Shown here: in pieces, positions 1 through 6,900 of the stretch | Position numbering within the stretch: position 1 is the first letter of the stretch | How the letters are laid out: each line of letters starts with the position of its first letter | DNA from: an uncultured Oscillibacter sp. | GTDB lineage: Bacteria; Bacillota; Clostridia; Oscillospirales; Oscillospiraceae | Length of the DNA stretch: 11,097 nt | Direction of reading: 5' to 3' | NCBI GenBank assembly: GCA_934574045.1 | Contig: CAKTMK010000053.1 | Location: 1-11,097, forward strand | Made by a program: the position numbers and the translations under genes | The notes under the pieces: generated by a model | Told to the model about the DNA's origin: nothing | The model's database searches: none | What the model saw: only the letters and a program-made list of their open reading frames with translations

Positions 1-932
1 ATTCCGGCGGTCACGCCCTGCTCCGCCGCCCACGCGGCGGCTTCCGCGTAATACGCGCCGGACGGCACGTCGGAAAAACCGCCCGTCCCCGCGGGCGCGG
101 CGCTCCAGACAGAGAGGGCCTGCGCATCCAGCACGGGCCGCCCCTCCACGGTGCGGGCCGCGGCCAGCAGCGCCCCGCGGACCGCGTCCGCCGTCCAGTC
201 CGGATGACGCGTCCAGAGCTGCGCCGCCACGCCGGTGACATACGCGGCGGCAAAGCTGGTCCCCTCCCCTCGATAGCGCTTGCCGCGCAGAGACGCCAGG
301 CGCAGGTCGGTCCCCGGAGCCAGCAGGTCTACCGTGTCGTTTTCTTGGGAAAACGGCGCGGCGCGGCCCTCCGCGTCGCACGCGCCGACGCACAGGACGC
401 TTTCGTACCCGCCGGGGTAATACACCGCGCCGGGGTCGGTCAGCTCATGATTGCCCGCGCTGGCGACGATCAGCACGCCCCGGGAGGCGGCGTAGTCCGC
501 CGCGTCCCGCAGAGCGTCGCTGCCCGTGAGGGAGCCGGAGGAAACGTTGATGATGCGGCAGCCGTACTCGTCCACCGCGTCCCGGATGGCCTGAGCAACC
601 ATGTCGCTGCCGCCGCTGACCTCCCGCCCCTCCTCGTCCGCCGAGCAGTATACCAGCGGCACGAGGGTGGCCGTGGGACACAGGCCCCCAAGGCGGGCCG
701 GCTCGCTGCCCACGATGACGGCGGCCACCGCCGTACCGTGGCCCAGCCTGTCCTCGGTGCCGTCCTGCGGGCGGATGTAGCTGCGTCCCGGCGCGATGCG
801 CTCCTCCGCGATGACGGCGCTGGAAATGCCGCTGTCAACGACCGCGACGCGAAGCCCCTCGCCCTCCTCCGCCGCAAGGGCGGGGAGGGTGAGAAGCACG
901 ATGGTGAATAGAATTGTGAGGAGTCTTTTCAT
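1..932 (-). CDS. Secreted subtilisin-like (S8) serine protease with C-terminal SLH domain, partial (runs off the left edge)
   Basis: A frame open from an ATG at 932-930 to the window edge gives 310 residues and no stop. Residues 1-20 form a signal peptide (MKRLL start, hydrophobic core, cleavage near ALA-A). The S8 triad is complete: Asp33 in VAVVDSGI, His65 in LGHGTAVA and Ser226 in GTSFAAAY. Asn161 in ASAGNH is the oxyanion-hole residue. The protease should hydrolyse peptide bonds outside the cell. Only about a dozen residues separate the signal peptide from catalytic Asp33, so no I9-type prodomain is visible. From Phe286 (FSDVPSGAYY...AEQGVTAG) the chain enters an SLH domain, which suggests anchoring to a secondary cell-wall polymer; its TR motif and any further repeats lie outside the window. 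The start is 4 nt after the stop of the giant surface gene, with no Shine-Dalgarno before it, so reinitiation after that gene is likely. The family call is firm; the substrate is unknown. Confidence 0.93.
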   Translation of the reverse strand, partial: MKRLLTILFTIVLLTLPALAAEEGEGLRVAVVDSGISSAVIAEERIAPGRSYIRPQDGTEDRLGHGTAVAAVIVGSEPARLGGLCPTATLVPLVYCSADEEGREVSGGSDMVAQAIRDAVDEYGCRIINVSSGSLTGSDALRDAADYAASRGVLIVASAGNHELTDPGAVYYPGGYESVLCVGACDAEGRAAPFSQENDTVDLLAPGTDLRLASLRGKRYRGEGTSFAAAYVTGVAAQLWTRHPDWTADAVRGALLAAARTVEGRPVLDAQALSVWSAAPAGTGGFSDVPSGAYYAEAAAWAAEQGVTAG

Positions 933-936
933 AGGG

Positions 937-3900
937 TCAGGCCGAGGTGAGGCCGACGTCATAGGTGGGGCCGGTAAGTCCGCTGGTATTCCAGCCGCTG
1001 GCTGCTGCATCTATATCCTTACCGCCCGACAGCGCGGTCTCATTCATGTAGATGCTAAAACGCACATAACCGGTGATCCTCCCGATGGAGACCGAGGAGC
1101 AGGTAATCCTTCCGGTGACGGTGTTGCCCGTGCCGGTAATCTTGATGGTCGACCCGGTAACTCCATCTATCAGTCCCGCAACACCGCCGACCGGCGCATT
1201 GTTCCAGCTCGCGGCCTTCAGGTCGCAGGTAATCTTGGTATTGCTGCATTCAACGGCACTTTCGGACGTATCGGTTACAACTTTGTCAAGCCGGCCGATC
1301 AGACCGCCTATGCCGCTTACCAGCACCGTTCCGTCGCCGCTCGAAGTCTGCGTGATCACGGCGTCTATTTCATTTTCTGTGACAGTGATCGGCTTCTTTC
1401 CGTAGCCCCTGCCGATCAGACCGCCGACATCGCAGGCGTTGGTCGTGATCGTAACATAGTGCTTCAGGGCCGCATCCAGCGTGACGGTGCCGACATTCGT
1501 TCCCATCAGGCCGCCAGCTTCAGCGTAACTGCCGCCAGTGAAGTTGATCACGAGCCGCTCGCCTTCGTTCGCTCCAATGCCCGCCCCGCAGTTCACGATC
1601 GAACCGGGCTCGTCATAGGTTTTATCCTTTCTGGTGTTTATACCCGTGATGCCGCCGAGAGCCGACAGCGACGAGTCTCCGGTCACTTCACCGTAAACGG
1701 TGCAGCCCTCGACCGTTCCGTGGTTTTCGCACGCGACAGCGCCCCAGCTGCTGAAGCCTTGCGCCGGGCTCGCCGTCACACTGTTCAAATAGACGGTCAG
1801 GTCCGCTATTTTACCGTTTTTATCCACCACGCCAAACAGAGGCTGCGCCATGCCGCTCAGCGTAATATACTTGCCGCTGCTGCCGCTGAAGGTGCGGTCG
1901 AACGGATGATCCGCGGTGCCGATAGGCGTGCTCCAGTCTTCAAGAGCAATGTCGCTGCCCAGCGTGAATTGAGCGCCGGATTGGGCGGACTTGTACTGAT
2001 AGCACGCGGCCAGCGCTGCCAACTGCTCCGGCCCTGTAATGCTCCTGTCGATGACCTTGGGATAGACCGTGAGCTTTCCAACCGTTCCCGTGGGAACCTT
2101 GTAGAGCGGGGTCTCCGTGCCGCCGTCCGTCGTGTACCAGTAGAGGAAGGCATTGCCGCTGTCCTTCACCGTGCCGTCCGTGAGCGTGGTCGTTCCCGCA
2201 GTATACACCAGAGTCGTCGGAACGCTGTCCAGAACGCCGCTGGGATCTTCAAACGTGATCTCGCTTGCCTCGGCCTCCCACTTGGGGCGGTACTCTCTAT
2301 GGGTGGTGCTGCCCAATTCGAGCCTTGTATACGGTCCGTTCTGGAACGCAATGTCCAGATACCAGCCCCGGAAGATATAGCCCTTCTTGACGGGAGTCGG
2401 CAGTTCAAACGCGTCCTCGACCGTATACTTGCTCGGCACCTCAGTGCCGTCAGGGAATGCGCCGCCCTCGTCCCTAAACTGGAAGGAGATATCGTACTGA
2501 ATGAGCTTCCACTTCGCGTAGAGCGTGGTATCCTCGTTGAACAAATAGTCGCCCCCGAGCACCTGTGTGCACGCCTCGTCGGTACACCAGTCTTCGAACT
2601 CGTATCCTGTCCGTTCTGAGCCATAGCCAAAACTGACAATCAGATGATCAGCAACAATCTGATGATACGGACTGCCGATCTTTACCTGCAGGGGACCGAC
2701 CTCGGTGCCGCCTTTGGTATTAAAGTAAATGGTGCACTGAGCGGCCTTCCACTGGGCGTACAGTATGACCGTGCCGTTGTTCTCCGCCGTCAGGTTCGTG
2801 ACCTCCGCGCCGTCTGCATACGCCGTGCCGCTGCCGTCCGCCGCCGTGTTCCAGCCGGCGAAGGTATAGCCCGTGCGGGTAAAGGCGTTGGCGGTCAGGG
2901 CCTGCGCCGTGTCATAGGTAAAGCTCTGATCGGCCATCGTGCCATCGCCGCCGTTGGCGTCGAAGCGGACGGTATAGGCATTCAGCGCCCATTCCGCGGT
3001 GTACTCGGTATCCGCCGCAGGCATCCGGTCCGCAGGCTCGTCGGTCCAAGTGTAGTGCCAGCCGGTCCTGCTCAGCTCCGGTCGAGTAATGGGCGCGTCA
3101 TAGTAGACCTGCCCCGCTCTGGTATAGCCGCTTTCATTCGTGACCGTACAGTCCTCGCCCATCGTCCACGTCAGGGCATACTGCGCGCGGGTGTAGTACA
3201 GCTTGACGGTCATGCCCTTGGAAACGGTCACCGAGTCGCCTGTGACGGTTCCGCCATCACACGCCGTTTTGCCGGCGTCGCAGGCAAACGCCCCGCCAAG
3301 GTCGGTCCTCCCGAGCGACGCGATGGAAACGTTGGTATCTACCGCGCCGGTCATGGTGGTATTCTTATCCGTCGGCTCGGCGGGATACTGGCCGTCCGTG
3401 TCCATCACATAATACTCGACGGTAAAGCCGACCTCTCCGAGGTTCCACTTCGCGTAAAGCAGAACATTGGCGTCGTCCGCAGTCGTCACCTGCGTGGCGT
3501 ACTCCATGTCCGCATACCAGCCGGCAAAACCGTGGTCGTCATCCCACTCCGGCTTGATATCGCTGAGGGACGCGCCCCAGCGGAGGGTTTTTTCGACCGA
3601 TCCGCTCTCGCTGTCCAGCGTGCCGCCGTTGGGATCGAAGGTCACGGTCACGGTGTCGCGGTCGTAGTACAGATCCAGCGTCAGCCTGCCGTCCGCCGTG
3701 ATGGTCCCGGTCTTGACGGACTTCTCCGCGTTGAGCGTGAAGTGGTCATAGGACCGCTCCACCGCGGTGACGGACGCGTCGGTGGCCCCGGTCAGGGAAT
3801 CCGTATCCGTCAGCGTGTATCCGTCGTTGTCCGCGTTCTGCTGATAGTGGTTGACGGTATAGGCGATGCCGCCCTTGGCCGTCAGCACCGCCGTGTAAAC

Positions 3901-6900
3901 GGTGTCCTCCGCGGGCATCACCGGCGGGTCGGAGAGCGCGGGGCTCCAGCTCAGGGTGTAGCCGTCCGGGACCGTTGCCTTCTCCGTCGGCGGGGTGATG
4001 GGCGCGCCCCAGCGCGCCGTCTCGGTCTTCAGCTCCGTCCCGTCCTGCTTGAACACCGCGGTATACTCCATGCGGTCGTAGTACAGCTTGAGCACCAGAC
4101 TGCCGTCCGCCGTGACCGTTCCGGTCTGGGTAGACTTTTCCGCGTTGAGCGTGAAGTGGTCATAGGGCTTTGCGGCTGCGGTGACGGACGCGTCGGTGGC
4201 CCCGGCCAGAGACTCCGTCTCCGCGGGCGCGTCGGGATAGGTGCCGTCCGCGTTCTGCTGATAGTGCTCCACGGTATAGGCGGTGTCGCCGTTGGCAGTC
4301 CACTTGGCGTAAAGCGTCAGGTCGCCCGTGACGCCCGTGTTGAAGTCATACGCCGTTTCCACGCCGCCGTTATCGTAATACCAACCGTCGAAGGCATACC
4401 CGGACCTTGTGGGCGAGGCAGGCTTAACGACCCGCCCGCCGTATACGCACTGCTGGCTGTCCGCGCCGGTCAGCGCACCCTCCTTCGCATCGAAGGACAC
4501 GGTATAGCTGCGGCGGGTATAGTAGAGCTTGATGACGGTCTTGCCGTCGGCGGAGATGGTCTGCCCGCCGTCGGCGCTGCTGTGGTGGTAAGTCAGTCCC
4601 GAAATACTCAGTTTGAAGCTGTCGTCCACCGCAGCCTGCTCGTCGGTCTTGCCGTCGTAGCGGTACTGTACCGCACCCTCGCCGCCGTAGAGGAGCCAGC
4701 CCTCGCTGCCGATGCGCTCAACATAGTGCTCCACGCGGTAGGCAGTGTCATTGCGCGGCGCCCACTGGGCCACATAGACCGCGCCGGAGCTGACGTTTTT
4801 GATGAGATAGGCGCCGTTCTCTTCCACAAGGGACATACCGCCCTGCTCTGCGATCCAGCCGTTGAAGCGGTAACCGTCAAGGGAGAACTTGGGTGCGTAG
4901 ACCGTGGCGCCGTACCGACCGGTGGTGGTCCACTCCTGATCGCTCCCGCTGCCCAGCTTGAAGGTGAAGGTATACTTGTCGCGCGTATAATAGATCCTGA
5001 CCACGGTGCTGCCGTCCGGCGCGATGGCCTTCTGAGCGAAGGACTTTTCGGTAAAGTTCGGATAGGTCCTTACCGCCGCCGCGGTCTGCGCGTCGGTGGT
5101 GCCGGTCATATGGTCGGTGTCCGTAAGCGCATAGGTGCCGCTCAGATTCTGCAGATAGTGCTCCACAGTATACTTGGTGTCGGTGCGCGGGGTCCACTTG
5201 GCATAGACCGTGACGCCCTTGTACTGCTGGCCGCTGACGGTCCAGTAGTCCGGCATGGCGCCGGGGAAAGCGAAGGGCGTCGTGCAGCTCTCGTCCTCAT
5301 ACCAGCCCGCGAAGATGTAGCCCACCTTGGAGGGGGCCGCTTCGCCGCCGACCTTCACCGCAGCCGTCCGCGCGCTGATATCGTCGCCCGCGCCGACCGA
5401 GATGGCCTTCACCGCGCTGCCGCCCCTGGAGTTGAAAGCGATGTAGCGAGCGTTTTCCGGGTCGCTCCACTGGATGGTCACGGTGCGCTCGATGGGCTCG
5501 GAGGTGAAGGCCAGCCGGCCGTTCTTCCAGATGAGCTTCATCTCGCAGGTCTCCTCCACCGTACCGCCGGGAGAAACCCTAAGAATATTGAAGTACGGAT
5601 CGTAGGAAAACTTCGGATTGCTCAGCTCAACGATGTAATTACGCCCATCGTTGGTGTCAAAATTGCCCGCGGGGTTCTCGTCCTCGTCGTCGGCGTCGGT
5701 GCCGTAGAGGTCGCCGGTCTTCATGTCCATGTAGTTCATGTCGAACAGGGACGAGGGCAGCGCGGCGGTGCGGACGCTCTGCATCTCCACGTTCAGCTGC
5801 GGATCGTCGTCGTCATAGGCAAAATCGTAGACGTTCTTCTGCGCGCCGGCGCTCCACAGCGGCCACTCGTTTTCATACAGCGTGGGCTGATAGGTCAGAT
5901 CGTCGCTGGAGAAGAGCTGCGCCTTGAACGTGACCTGAAGATACATTCCGATCTCCACGAACAGCGCACCGGAGGCCTCGGACTTCTTATCCTGCCCCTT
6001 GGTCCACTCCAGATGGTAATAGAAGTAGCCCCACATCCGTGCGTAGACGCCAGCCTCGGCGGTGATGCCGATGGAGTCCAGCTTGAGGGAGAACAGGCCC
6101 ACGCCGATCTCAAATTCCACGCCCGCGCGGATGCCCGCCGTGCCCATCACGTAGAAATCGAAATTGTAGTGCGGCGTGACCAGATCGACGGCGCCGCTGG
6201 TGACGTCACGGCTGAAGAGCTTGATGGAGAAGGTGTAGCGCTTGGCGGCCTCGTACTCGAAGCTCATGCCCAGCGTGACGTACAGGCTGGCGCTGACCAC
6301 GAAGTCCGCGCTGATGCCGTAGACCAGAATGTGGAGACGGTCCACGGGGCCTTCCTTGGAGTAGATCTCCTTGCGGAAAAGCTCGATCCAGTTCTCCTCG
6401 GCGTCCTCCATCATGCTGGAGTATTTGTCCGCAAGGCCGCCGCCCACGGTGCTCATCTCCAGATCCTCGCCCAGGAAGTGCTCCTTGTCCTCCATCAGCT
6501 GGAGGATCTGCTGGCCGATGTTCTTCACCTTTCCGGCGGTGCCCTCGCCGGTCACGTCCTTGAAGGGGTCCTCGTCATCCTCTTCGGCGGCGGTGCGGGC
6601 GGTGGCGGTAATGCCCACGCCGGTATAGGTGCCGAGGTCCAGATTGGCGTTGAGCTGATAGTCCGCGATGTAGGGGAAGATCCACGCTTTTTTCCAGATC
6701 GCGCCGCCGCTGGTGTTGACGCTGAGCAGGATCTCCTGCTCAAAAACAGCCTTCACCTCGATGACCAGCTTATCGCCCGCGTGGAGCTTACTCTCGATCT
6801 CCACCGTGAAGCTCACCGTCAGCTCGGCCCGCAGGCCGTAGCTGCCCTCAAAATGCGTCAGCGAGCCGGCGTTGATCTGGGCCTCCACCTTGAGCTTGTT

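Noticed and set aside
204..911. A plus-strand 235-codon frame opposite the protease
   Set aside because: The minus-strand frame encodes a complete S8 catalytic triad and a signal peptide; this one is a GC-driven shadow.
2053..5451. Repeat array considered as a CRISPR or tandem noncoding repeat
   Set aside because: Repeats are in frame, diverged at the DNA level, of protein-domain length (about 70-80 codons each), and code for recognised surface modules.
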